Of a DNA stretch of 64,000 bases, positions 48,343 to 56,437 are shown in pieces. The stretch is from the NCBI GenBank assembly GCA_963931055.1, contig OZ006987.1:1302001-1366000 (forward strand). The letters run 5' to 3'. Below the pieces are notes generated by a model that made no database searches, was not told the origin of the DNA, and worked only from the letters and a program-made list of their open reading frames with translations. Origin of the DNA: Coprenecus sp949297365. Lineage in GTDB: Bacteria; Bacteroidota; Bacteroidia; Bacteroidales; UBA932. A program made the translations under genes and the position numbers. Positions within the stretch are counted from its first letter, which is position 1. Each line of letters begins with the position of its first letter.

Positions 48343-48541
48343 AATAATCCTTACAAGTTGACAGTTTCTCCAGTTCGTGCTCTTTATAAATACTTCGAAT
48401 GTGTATTGTAATGTTCTGAGGAGTTGTCTGAAACAACTCTGCCATCTGCGCCTGTGTCAGCCATACGGTCTCATCTTCCATGCGCACTTCCAGCCTCACC
48501 TCCTCGTCAGGCTGGTAAGACAGTTCAGGTAATTCAGGCAC
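48343..48541 (-). pseudogene. N-terminal fragment of a RhuM-family gene
   Basis: The minus-strand frame from 48541 reads VEVRMEDETVWLTQAQMAELF-like sequence (here RLEVRMEDETVWLTQAQMAE) and QNITIHIRSIYKEHELEKLSTCKDYLQV, which is the start of RhuM proteins often found on mobile islands. After about residue 66 the similarity ends and the frame runs into the antisense of the fusion gene above. About 270 residues of the family are missing. Confidence 0.65.
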
Positions 48542-48584
48542 ATTTATCAGTGATACGGGTAGCCGTAGGTAAGTTTGGAAGTGC

Positions 48585-48592
48585 TATTTTTG
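48585..48592 (+). promoter_or_regulatory. -7 promoter box of the DUF362 gene
   Basis: TATTTTTG, exact match, 18 bases before the ATG at 48610 and 36 before the ATG at 48628. Confidence 0.5.
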
Positions 48593-48609
48593 CAGTGTAT
48601 TCTGGTGAA

Positions 48610-49710
48610 ATGTTTAAAATACAAGATATGAGACGCGCAATGATTACAGCTATGATGGCGGGCGTGCTGGCGGCAGGGTCGGCGGCATGTGCCCAGAACG
48701 CTCAGAAGGCTAAGCCCGTGCCCGGCAAGGACGGCAACAAGTACGTGCCTTATGAGGAGCGTACCGGCAACGAGTCGATTGTTTATTTTACCCGCGACCT
48801 CAGCCCTGAGGGACTGAGGAAGGCCTACGAGGCAGTATGCGGAGACATCGTGGGCCGTGTGGCCGTGAAACTGCATACCGGCGAGCAGAACGGCCCTAAC
48901 ATTATCCCGAGCTCCTGGGTGAAGGAGCTGATTCAAAAAGATATCCCCGACGCCACTATTGTCGAGACCAATACCTACTATGTCGGCGACCGCAACACTA
49001 CTGAGCAGCACCGCAGGACTCTGGAGGTCAACGGATGGACCTTCTGTCCCGTGGACATCATGGATGAGGAGGACACCCTGACCCTGCCCGTTAGGGGCGG
49101 CAAGTGGTTCGACCGCATGTCGATGGGCAGCCACATCACCGACTACAACTCAATGGTCGTTCTCACCCATTTCAAGGGACATTCCAAAGGAGGCTTCGGA
49201 GGCAGCAGCAAGAACATCGGCATCGGCTGCGCTGACGGCCGCATAGGCAAGGCCTGGATCCACACTACTCCCGGTCAGGACGATCAGTGGGATATCTCCG
49301 AAGAGGAGTTCATGGAGCGCATGACCGAGTCAAGCAAGGCGATAACGGACTATTTCGGCAAGCACATAACGTATGTCAATGTGATGCGCAACATGTCCGT
49401 CTCCTGCGACTGCGAGGGCGTGGCCGCCGAACCGGTGGTTACTCCCAATGTGGGCATCCTTGCCTCGACCGACATCCTGGCCATCGACCAGGCCTGCGTG
49501 GACATGGTCTACGCCATGACCGAGGAGGAGCACCATACCCTGGTGGAGCGCATCGAGTCCCGTCACGGCCTGCGGCAGCTTTCCTACATGAAGGAGCTCG
49601 GCATGGGCAATGACCGCTATATCATCATCGACCTGGACAACGGAGGCCGGCGCATCACTGTCGGGGAGGCCGTCAAGGACCTGAAGCCCTTTGTCGCGGA
49701 GCATAAATAA
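48610..49710 (+). CDS. Exported DUF362-domain protein
   Basis: 366 residues from the ATG at 48610; an ATG at 48628 gives a tidier signal peptide (MRRAMITAMMAGVLAAGSAA, then CAQNAQ). The DUF362 body has GRVAVKLHTGEQNGPNIIPSS, THFKGHSKGGFGGSSKNIGIGCAD and the late segment ASTDILAIDQACVDMVYAM. The domain is found with Fe-S proteins in other bacteria, but no ferredoxin motif is present here, only MSVSCDCEG. Function not established. The upstream open frame to 48424 passes through the RhuM remnant and is not accepted as coding. Confidence 0.78.
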   Translation: MFKIQDMRRAMITAMMAGVLAAGSAACAQNAQKAKPVPGKDGNKYVPYEERTGNESIVYFTRDLSPEGLRKAYEAVCGDIVGRVAVKLHTGEQNGPNIIPSSWVKELIQKDIPDATIVETNTYYVGDRNTTEQHRRTLEVNGWTFCPVDIMDEEDTLTLPVRGGKWFDRMSMGSHITDYNSMVVLTHFKGHSKGGFGGSSKNIGIGCADGRIGKAWIHTTPGQDDQWDISEEEFMERMTESSKAITDYFGKHITYVNVMRNMSVSCDCEGVAAEPVVTPNVGILASTDILAIDQACVDMVYAMTEEEHHTLVERIESRHGLRQLSYMKELGMGNDRYIIIDLDNGGRRITVGEAVKDLKPFVAEHK

Positions 49711-49733
49711 TTTTGAGAATCGAATAATTTATG

Positions 49734-49756
49734 TAAATTTGGAGTTGAACTCCAAA
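49734..49756. promoter_or_regulatory. Promoter box overlapped by a 19-bp palindrome
   Basis: -7 box TAAATTTG (49734-49741) runs straight into TTTGGAGTTGAACTCCAAA (49738-49756), two perfect 9-base arms around a single G. The palindrome covers the expected transcript start, an ideal repressor site for the DUF4143 ATPase gene that starts at 49774. Confidence 0.65.
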
Positions 49757-49773
49757 AATGCATAAATTTTCGT

Positions 49774-50931
49774 ATGAACTACATTAACAGGACAATGGAA
49801 GCCTTGCTGCTGGAGGCTTCAAAATATTTTTCAGTATTGGCAGTGACCGGGCCGAGGCAGTCAGGTAAAAGTACATTGCTGGGGCATCTGTTCCCGGAAG
49901 CTGTCAGGTACTCGATGAAGGATGTTAATGTCCGTGAGTTCGCTGAGAATGATCCGATAGCATTCCTGAACTCTACCAAAGATGTCATGTTTATTGACGA
50001 GGTGCAGAAAGTTCCTGAACTGTTTGAATATATTCAAGGAATTGTGGATGCTGACCCGGACAGGAAGTTTTTATTGTCAGGCAGTTCCAAATTCGAAATA
50101 ATGAAATCTGTTTCCGAGTCACTGGCCGGCAGAGCCGGAGTATATGAACTGTTGCCACTGTCTTTGACAGAAGCCGGAGACATCGGCTTCGCCAAGGGGC
50201 TTGATGAGTTCCTGTTCGACGGACTGTTTCCGGCTGTGTGTTCAGAAAAGAGCGTCGCCAAGTTCTTTTATCCTTCTTATGTCAGGACCTATCTGGAGAA
50301 AGATGTCAGAGATCTGATGAATGTAAAGGACATGATGCAGTTTACAAGATTCATGAAGTTGTGTGCGGCCCGTGTAGGTTCGATTCTGAATGTCTCTGAG
50401 ATATGTTCGGAACTCGGCGTGGACAATAAGACAGCGACATCCTGGCTTTCAGTTCTTACTGCCTCCTATGTCGTATATCTGCTTCCTCCATACTTTGAGA
50501 ACATATCCAAGCGCTTGATAAAAAGCCCTAAACTGTATTTTACGGATTCTGGCCTCGCGGCATATCTGCTGGATATAGAGAGCCCGGAACAGTTGTCAAG
50601 GGACAAGATGCGGGGAAAAATATTCGAAAACTATGTCGTAATGGAGGCAGTGAAGCACCGTATGAATGCCGGCAGGGAGGGCGGAGTGTATTTTTACCGT
50701 GACTCAAATGGCAATGAAGTGGATTTGTTGTTGAAAGAGGAGGGCCGTATACAGGCCTTTGAAATAAAGTCATCGATGACTTACACTAAAGATTTTGAGA
50801 AGACGCTCAGGAATCTGCCTTCCTGGTTGAATACGCCGGTAGAGCGCAGGGCTGTTGTCTATGCAGGGGATTTTGAGAATACGGCCGGAGAAGTAAATAT
50901 AATCAACTATCGGAATTTAAGTTTCATATAG
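49774..50931 (+). CDS. AAA-type ATPase with C-terminal DUF4143 domain
   Basis: 385 residues. Walker A TGPRQSGKSTLLG near residue 27, Walker B DVMFIDEVQKVPELF near 74, sensor LLSGSSKFEIMK, then DUF4143 (TYLEKDVRDLMNVKDMMQFTRFMKLCAARVG split over the helices; KTATSWLSVLTASYVVYLLPPYF; PKLYFTDSGLAAYLL) and a nuclease-like end (GNEVDLLLKEEGRIQAFEIKSS). The D-E-x-K pattern is intact. Same family as the gene at 36.6 kb but from a different subgroup (the two share mainly motifs). Followed after 12 bases by a membrane-protein gene on the same strand. Confidence 0.88.
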   Translation: MNYINRTMEALLLEASKYFSVLAVTGPRQSGKSTLLGHLFPEAVRYSMKDVNVREFAENDPIAFLNSTKDVMFIDEVQKVPELFEYIQGIVDADPDRKFLLSGSSKFEIMKSVSESLAGRAGVYELLPLSLTEAGDIGFAKGLDEFLFDGLFPAVCSEKSVAKFFYPSYVRTYLEKDVRDLMNVKDMMQFTRFMKLCAARVGSILNVSEICSELGVDNKTATSWLSVLTASYVVYLLPPYFENISKRLIKSPKLYFTDSGLAAYLLDIESPEQLSRDKMRGKIFENYVVMEAVKHRMNAGREGGVYFYRDSNGNEVDLLLKEEGRIQAFEIKSSMTYTKDFEKTLRNLPSWLNTPVERRAVVYAGDFENTAGEVNIINYRNLSFI

Positions 50932-50943
50932 TATATTCGCGGC

Positions 50944-51630
50944 ATGAAAAAAGCGGATATAGTATTTGTGTGCGCGGTGGTGGCGGTGTTTCTGCCCTTC
51001 GTGCTTTCGGAGCCTGTCTACGAGGCCTATAAGAGTTTCAATGCCGCTCACGGGATGATCGTGAGCTTCATCAAGTTCGCTGTGCTCTCGACCGCCGGCG
51101 AGATGCTGGGGGCGCGTATCACCACCGGACATTACTACTACAAAGGCTTCGGCCTGATATCCAAGATGCTCGTCTGGGGCATCCTCGGCATGGGCATCAA
51201 CATGGCGATGATCATCTTCTCGTCCGGCACTCCGGCATTCCTGGAGTACATGGGACTGACCGGCGCCACGGAGTTCCTCGCCGGGCCGATGTGCTGGCAG
51301 AAGGTGCTGGTGGCCTTCTGCGTCTCGGTGGCCATGAACTCGATATTCGCTCCGGTATTCATGACCCTGCACAAGATATGCGACATCCATATAGCGGATT
51401 ACAACGGCTCGGCGCTGGCCCTGATCAGGCCCTGGAAGATGGGCGAGCTCTTCTGCCGCGTCAACTGGAAGGCCCAGTGGGGCTTCGTCTTCAAGAAGAC
51501 CATCCCCCTGTTCTGGTTCCCCGCCCACACCGTGACGTTCCTGCTGCCGCCCTCGGGCCGTGTCCTCTGCGCCGCCCTGCTCGGAGTCGCCCTCGGAGTG
51601 CTGCTGGCTGTGGCCGCCCGCAAGAAATAA
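50944..51630 (+). CDS. Small integral membrane protein, possibly Mpv17/PMP22-like
   Basis: 228 residues with four or five hydrophobic helices, starting MKKADIVFVCAVVAVFLPFV. The C-terminal half (RVNWKAQWGFVFKKTIPLFWFP, then FLLPPSGRVLCAALLG) has the W…WFP…P…R spacing of Mpv17/PMP22 proteins, but the match is partial. No transport or catalytic motif is recognised. Placed 12 bases after the ATPase gene, so probably transcribed with it; its GC-rich codon use differs from the AT-richer ATPase gene, arguing that the pairing is recent. Confidence 0.6.
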   Translation: MKKADIVFVCAVVAVFLPFVLSEPVYEAYKSFNAAHGMIVSFIKFAVLSTAGEMLGARITTGHYYYKGFGLISKMLVWGILGMGINMAMIIFSSGTPAFLEYMGLTGATEFLAGPMCWQKVLVAFCVSVAMNSIFAPVFMTLHKICDIHIADYNGSALALIRPWKMGELFCRVNWKAQWGFVFKKTIPLFWFPAHTVTFLLPPSGRVLCAALLGVALGVLLAVAARKK

Positions 51631-51641
51631 CCAGGTAAATA

Positions 51642-51672
51642 TTTGTTTTGGCAGATATTAATTGCTATCTTG
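51642..51672 (+). promoter_or_regulatory. Promoter of the radical SAM/lipoprotein pair
   Basis: TTTG at 51642-51645, 20 bases, then TATCTTG at 51666-51672 (one T short of the full -7 box). Start ATG at 51702. Confidence 0.45.
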
Positions 51673-51701
51673 CGTCTGCAAACTCTTAAAATGTAACAGT
51701 T

Positions 51702-52142
51702 ATGGGAAAATTTATCAAGTTTCTGCTTGTGTGCCTTGGCTTCAAATCGCTGACAGCCTGTGAGGTGTTTTACGGTACAGATGAGTATGGAACGCCGTAT
51801 GCGGAATACGAGGCCAAAGGCCGGGTGTCGGATTCGGAAGGCACTCCGGTTTCAGGTATCAAGGTAAGTATGGGCGATGAATATGGTATGGACTCTGTGG
51901 CCGTAACGGATGCCGAGGGCCGTTTCCATGTGATTCACGGCACGTTCCCGTTCAGGGACAATACTTTTGACATTCAGTTTACGGACATAGATGGCGAGGC
52001 CGGAGGCGGTCTCTTTGAGGAGCAGACCGTTACAGTCCAGGCTGAGAAGGTTGAGGAGGGTGACGGCTGGGACGAGGGCGACTATGCCGTGCCGGAAGAA
52101 GTGGAGGTCACCCTTTACCCTAAGACGGACAACGGAGAGTAG
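51702..52142 (+). CDS. Putative lipoprotein of the radical SAM/lipoprotein system
   Basis: 146 residues. Signal GKFIKFLLVCLGFKSLTAC with a lipobox ending at C20. Directly after it comes a tyrosine-rich segment (CEVFYGTDEYGTPYAEYEAKG), then a carboxypeptidase-regulatory-like beta domain (GRVSDSEGTPVSGIKVSMGD … VTDAEGRFHV). The C-terminus is acidic (EEGDGWDEGDYAVPEEVEV). It fits the small lipoproteins that Bacteroidetes genomes pair with a dedicated radical SAM/SPASM enzyme and is the likely substrate of the next gene, two bases downstream. The modification and role are not known. Confidence 0.8.
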   Translation: MGKFIKFLLVCLGFKSLTACEVFYGTDEYGTPYAEYEAKGRVSDSEGTPVSGIKVSMGDEYGMDSVAVTDAEGRFHVIHGTFPFRDNTFDIQFTDIDGEAGGGLFEEQTVTVQAEKVEEGDGWDEGDYAVPEEVEVTLYPKTDNGE

Positions 52143-52144
52143 TC

Positions 52145-53221
52145 ATGCGGGCTTTGTCGTTGAGGCAGAAGTTGGCCTTGGAGTTGGTCCGGCCGCTTCA
52201 TAAGGACCTGGTGGAGAAACATGAACTGCGCGATCTGTTCTGGGAGTGTACCTTGCGTTGTTCTCTGCGCTGCCGTCACTGCGGCAGTGACTGTCATACT
52301 ACAGCTTCGGTAAAAGACATGCCGTTCGAGGATTTCGCCAAAGTCCTGCGCCGCATATCCGAAAAATACGACCCGCACAAGGTTTTCATCATTGTCACTG
52401 GCGGAGAGCCGCTGATGCGGCCAGACCTCGCTTCATGCGGCAGGGCCATCTACGACATGGGCTTCCCATGGGGGATAGTTACGAACGGCATGCTGCTGGA
52501 CCGCAGGCGTTTTGACTCTCTGTTGAAGGCCGGTATCCACAGTGCTACGATAAGCGTGGACGGGTTCGAGGCCGACCATGACTGGATGCGCGGTGTCCCG
52601 GGCAGTTTCAAGAAAGCCACAGCCGGTGTCCGTATGTTCACAGAGGTGGACGACATAATATTCGATGTGGTGACATGCGCCAACAGCAGGAATTTAGCCT
52701 CGCTGCCGGAATTGAAGGAGTACCTCATATCCCTTGGCTTGAAACGCTGGAGGATATTCACGGTCTTCCCGTCAGGCCGGGCCGCTGATGATCCTGAGAT
52801 GCGGCTGTCTCCGGAGCAGTTCGACTCGCTGATGGAGTTCATAGCCGCTACAAGAAAAGAGGGACGTATCCGGCTCAATTACGGCTGCGAGAATTTCCTC
52901 GGGGGCTACGAGGGGCTTGTGCGGGACAATTTCTTCAGCTGCAATGCCGGTATCACCACCTCCTCGATTCTCGCGAACGGGGACATAGCGGCCTGTGCCA
53001 GCATCCGCAGCGACTATGCCCAGGGCAATATCTACCGAGGGGACGATTTCATCGACGTCTGGGAGAACCGCTATCAGGTGTTCCGGGACCGCAGCTGGAT
53101 GCGGGAGAGGGGAGACGGATGCAGCCGCTGCAAGTATTTCAAATACTGTCTCGGAGGCTCGATGCATCTGCGTGAGTCGGACGGCTCTCTCCGTCCAGGC
53201 ACCTGCAGGATGTGCCGTTGA
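52145..53221 (+). CDS. Radical SAM/SPASM enzyme of the radical SAM/lipoprotein system
   Basis: 358 residues. The radical SAM cluster ligands are C39, C43 and C46 in CSLRCRHCGSDC; IVTGGEPLMRPDL and ATISVDGFEADHDWMRG follow the TIM-barrel core. The SPASM domain has FFSCNAGITTSSILANGDIAACAS split over its first cluster, then CSRCKYFKYCLGG and GTCRMCR for the second, so two auxiliary clusters are likely. SPASM enzymes typically modify ribosomally made peptides. Two bases after the lipoprotein gene. The last 83 bases overlap the convergent HAD gene. Confidence 0.9.
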   Translation: MRALSLRQKLALELVRPLHKDLVEKHELRDLFWECTLRCSLRCRHCGSDCHTTASVKDMPFEDFAKVLRRISEKYDPHKVFIIVTGGEPLMRPDLASCGRAIYDMGFPWGIVTNGMLLDRRRFDSLLKAGIHSATISVDGFEADHDWMRGVPGSFKKATAGVRMFTEVDDIIFDVVTCANSRNLASLPELKEYLISLGLKRWRIFTVFPSGRAADDPEMRLSPEQFDSLMEFIAATRKEGRIRLNYGCENFLGGYEGLVRDNFFSCNAGITTSSILANGDIAACASIRSDYAQGNIYRGDDFIDVWENRYQVFRDRSWMRERGDGCSRCKYFKYCLGGSMHLRESDGSLRPGTCRMCR

Positions 53222-53948
53222 ACAGGATATCCGCAATCTGCTCCGGCCTGTCCACGATGTGGGCGGGAGAGTAGGATGCCAATTCCTCGCGGGTGCGGCA
53301 GCCCCATGTGACGGCCACAGCCTCCAGACCGGCGTTGGCGGCGGTCTGCATGTCCACGCCTGAGTCCCCGACGTAGAGCACGCTGCCGCGCCCGTCATCG
53401 GCTGTGCCAATGGCTGGACCGGTACGGAGAGAGGCGGCTGTCAGTGACGGGCTGTGACCGGGGTCGGGAAAGCTGATTCCGGCCACGCGAAGGATGTCCC
53501 ATACTATTTCCGGCTCCGGCTTGCGGGGTACTCCCTCCCTTTCTCCGAATACTGCACAGAAGGGTATTTCAGGGAAGAAATGCTGCATGAGCCTGACTGT
53601 CGCGGGATGGTATTTGTTCGAGGCTACGGCTACTTTGATGCCGTGGCGGCAGATTCCGGCGAGAAGTTCCGGTATGCCATCGAAAGGCCTGGTCATGTCG
53701 GCGCAGTGCTCGCCGTAGTAGGGCAGGAAAAGGCTTCGGATGCGCAGGACTTCCTCCTGACTGCGGCTGGCTTCCGGCAGGGCGCGTTCAAAGAGTTTGT
53801 TGATGCCGTTGCCGATGTAGGAGGCTATCTCCGCTTCGCTGTGGACGGGATAGCCGCAGGCCGCGAGGGCCTGGTTGGTTGCCGCCGCGATATCAGGAAC
53901 GGTGTACAGCAGGGTCCCGTCCAGATCAAATATTACCAGCCGCTTCAT
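53139..53948 (-). CDS. HAD-superfamily phosphatase, phosphoglycolate phosphatase-like
   Basis: 269 residues. Motif I FDLDGTLLYTVPD, motif II VAVASNK, motif III lysine in RKPEPEIVWDIL and motif IV YVGDSGVDMQTAANAG are complete, with an alpha-helical cap (residues about 20-85). A disordered insert (FPDPGHSPSLTAASLRTG) precedes motif IV. The normal domain ends near VDRPEQIADILF; the last 27 residues are read from sequence opposite the radical SAM gene and may be an accidental extension. Overlaps the upstream PNGase F-like gene by four bases. Confidence 0.86.
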   Translation of the reverse strand: MKRLVIFDLDGTLLYTVPDIAAATNQALAACGYPVHSEAEIASYIGNGINKLFERALPEASRSQEEVLRIRSLFLPYYGEHCADMTRPFDGIPELLAGICRHGIKVAVASNKYHPATVRLMQHFFPEIPFCAVFGEREGVPRKPEPEIVWDILRVAGISFPDPGHSPSLTAASLRTGPAIGTADDGRGSVLYVGDSGVDMQTAANAGLEAVAVTWGCRTREELASYSPAHIVDRPEQIADILFNGTSCRCLDGESRPTHADASSLRDSI

Positions 53949-55120
53949 TTTACGGATTCAAAACCGAACAGGTCGGTCTCGACGATATATTGTGCCGCGC
54001 CTTCGGCTTTGGGATTGTCAAAGGCTGATACAAAATCCTCAAGGTCCAGGTCTATGGTCATAGTGCGGTCATCCTCAGGTATATTGGTTATCTCCCAGTA
54101 GTGGACATTGAGCGGCAGTCCGGGGCCCCAGTTGGCACGGTCATACTGGTAAGTACCTGCTTGCGGATAGGTATCGGCGTTTGAGTAGAAGATATGTCCC
54201 TCGGCTTTTATCTCCCCGTTGATGATGATGTCATAGAAGTTCTCGTCGAACTCAGCCGCATTGTTGGTACGGTATCCTGGACGTTCAGTGAATGTGCCCT
54301 GATCGTGGCCGTGACCGCTGATGCTGACCTTTAACAGCAGTCGGTCAACATTGTCGGGAATCGTCACGGTGCGTGCGCCCAGCCGTTCGGGTGCCTCTAT
54401 GTCCAGAGTATCGATGCCATATGCCCAGGAGCGGTAGCCGGTGTTGCTGGAAGGACTTGAATCGTAGATCTTTGCGTGGAAGACATTGGTGTAGTCCACC
54501 CGCCCTTTATAGAAGTCGAATGTCAGTGTGACTGTATGGGCACGCTGGTCGGTGGCGTCGAATCCGCCGTAGTAGATGCGGAATTCCGTATCACCTGTCA
54601 GCATTGGAAGGTATGGAGTGACATCCATGTAGTATTTTTTCTCCCAGTCAGGGCCGAAACTTCCTCCGTAAGGGGTAAAGGCACGGGCGATCTCGTACCA
54701 TTGTCCGTCCAGTTTGTTCTTGACGAATATCATGGTGGTCATATCCCATTCTCCCGGACCTTCGTTCCATCCGCCCATGCGGTAAGTCATGATTGCACGG
54801 AAACAGCTGTCATTGGACTCGGGGAAATTGACTGTTGTAATAAAGTCCTTTGATTCTCCCCATCCGAAGAAGGAAAGCCGGACTTCCTCGGTAGAGGTTG
54901 AGATGTCCGCAGTACCTTCACCATAAGGGTGGGTGTCGTACCAGGCTTCGTACAGTGTTGATTTATCTGTCTTGAACATAATGGGAGTTTCCGGTTCTTC
55001 CTGTCCGGACTGCTCGTCATCATCCGGCTGTGGGGTTTTGGGCTCTGTGGGTTTACAAGCCATGTAAAGACATGATGCGGCAATAAGCGCAGTCGAGATA
55101 ATGATTGGATAAATCTTCAT
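53945..55120 (-). CDS. PNGase F-like lipoprotein
   Basis: 391 residues. Lipoprotein signal ISTALIAASCLYMAC, acidic linker, then a two-domain jelly-roll: the N-terminal half with GEWDMTTMIFVKNKLDGQWYEIARAFTPYGG and the C-terminal half with VSISGHGHDQGTF and RANWGPGLPLNVHYW. The GHG segment and RanW-PG box match PNGase F, which cuts the bond between asparagine and N-glycans; the cysteine usual in the RxxWCPG box is G here. A surface N-glycan amidase is likely, but catalytic residues could not be aligned by eye. A degenerate promoter (CTTG, 19 bases, TATTTTCG) lies upstream. Confidence 0.75.
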   Translation of the reverse strand: MKIYPIIISTALIAASCLYMACKPTEPKTPQPDDDEQSGQEEPETPIMFKTDKSTLYEAWYDTHPYGEGTADISTSTEEVRLSFFGWGESKDFITTVNFPESNDSCFRAIMTYRMGGWNEGPGEWDMTTMIFVKNKLDGQWYEIARAFTPYGGSFGPDWEKKYYMDVTPYLPMLTGDTEFRIYYGGFDATDQRAHTVTLTFDFYKGRVDYTNVFHAKIYDSSPSSNTGYRSWAYGIDTLDIEAPERLGARTVTIPDNVDRLLLKVSISGHGHDQGTFTERPGYRTNNAAEFDENFYDIIINGEIKAEGHIFYSNADTYPQAGTYQYDRANWGPGLPLNVHYWEITNIPEDDRTMTIDLDLEDFVSAFDNPKAEGAAQYIVETDLFGFESVK

Positions 55121-55195
55121 GAATTTTAAGCTAAAATGTGATTATCGCAACGAAAATACTATAAAAAATTTTAATGGCAAGTGATTGGTTGATAT

Positions 55196-56353
55196 TTAGT
55201 TGAAATTTGCGGTGCTGAGGACGCGGCGGATTATGGCCGGAGCGTCTGATATAGGGTGCTCTTCGGGCAGGGCCGTGGTGGAGAGTTCCAGGACGCGGGT
55301 AATGCCGAGGCTGCGGTATTCGTTCTCCGGGACCTGGCAGCGGCCGGTTATCACCCACAGTGGTTTGCAGTATTGCCGGCACATCTCCGCTATGCCGGAG
55401 GGCAGTTTCCCGGAGAGCGAGGAACGGTCGAAGCGGCCTTCGCCAGTGATTACCAGGTCCGCAGAGGCTATTTCCTGTTCCAGCCCCAGGGCCGAGGCGA
55501 AGAATCTCCATCCGGGGACGAACTGCGCTCCCAATGCGGCTTTGAGGGCGTATCCGGTGCCTCCTGCCGCTCCTGCACCGGGGAAGTCCGGATGGCCGAT
55601 GACTTTTATCCAATGTTCCAAAGCGTTCTCAAACAAAGGGATATCCTGTCTCTTGCATCCTTTCTGCGGCCCGTAGACCGCAGTGGCTCCTGAAGGACCG
55701 AGAAGGGGGCTCGTTACGTCACTGGCCACGAGGATCTCTGTTTCCTGAAGATGAGGGCATACGCTCTGCACGGAACGGTCCGAGGCCGAGTCTATGCCGC
55801 TGATGAATGTAGGGATGTCCTTGTTGCGGAACGGACTGCTGTTGGAGAATGACCAGCCGAGGGCCGCGAGCATTCCGAAGCCGCCGTCATTGGTTCCGCT
55901 GCCTCCGATGGCCATGACTATCCGTCGCGCACCGTGGCTCTCTATGACGGACCGCATGACGGAGCCCAGTCCGTAGGTGGTCGAACGCAGCAGATTGCGC
56001 TTGTCCCTCGGTATCATGTTGAGCCCGCATACTGATGCCATCTCTATGAAAGCGGTCCTGATGCCGTCCGCCTTGTACATCAGTACCGGAGCCAGGATGG
56101 GAGAGCCCAGATGATTGACGCTTTCTATGAATATTTTCTGATACTGTACGTCCTTTCTGTGGAATGCTCTCTCCATCACTCCCATACTGCCTTCGCCTCC
56201 ATCGGCCATAGGGCATAGGAGAATATTGTCCGAAGCTGTCTTTGAAAGTATGGAATTTGTTGATAATCCGTCTTTTATGGCCTGAGCGGCTTCTGCTGCC
56301 GTCATCGAACCTTTGAATTTATCCGTCGCAACAACGATTTTATTACATCTCAT
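55196..56353 (-). CDS. Glycerate kinase
   Basis: Phosphorylates glycerate to 2-phosphoglycerate. 385 residues, type 1 (GckA/GarK) family. VVATDKFKGSMTAAEAAQAI, PMADGGEGSMGV, IGGSGTNDGGFGMLAALG, LVASDVTSPLLGPSGA, PGAGAAGGTGYALKA and ITGEGRFDRSSLSGK are family signatures in the expected order. Transcribed alone from a -7 box 4 bases before the ATG, divergent from the S46 peptidase gene. Confidence 0.93.
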   Translation of the reverse strand: MRCNKIVVATDKFKGSMTAAEAAQAIKDGLSTNSILSKTASDNILLCPMADGGEGSMGVMERAFHRKDVQYQKIFIESVNHLGSPILAPVLMYKADGIRTAFIEMASVCGLNMIPRDKRNLLRSTTYGLGSVMRSVIESHGARRIVMAIGGSGTNDGGFGMLAALGWSFSNSSPFRNKDIPTFISGIDSASDRSVQSVCPHLQETEILVASDVTSPLLGPSGATAVYGPQKGCKRQDIPLFENALEHWIKVIGHPDFPGAGAAGGTGYALKAALGAQFVPGWRFFASALGLEQEIASADLVITGEGRFDRSSLSGKLPSGIAEMCRQYCKPLWVITGRCQVPENEYRSLGITRVLELSTTALPEEHPISDAPAIIRRVLSTANFN

Positions 56354-56357
56354 GTGG

Positions 56358-56386
56358 CAAAGATAGAGCCTAATTATTTATATTTG
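56358..56386. promoter_or_regulatory. Divergent -7 boxes for glycerate kinase (minus) and S46 peptidase (plus)
   Basis: Minus strand TATCTTTG at 56365-56358; plus strand TATATTTG at 56379-56386. The peptidase message has a 45-50-base AT-rich leader, the kinase message almost none. Confidence 0.6.
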
Positions 56387-56437
56387 TGACCAATTTTTGA
56401 ATTTTAATAAACAACAAAAATCAAAATCAATACAAAA

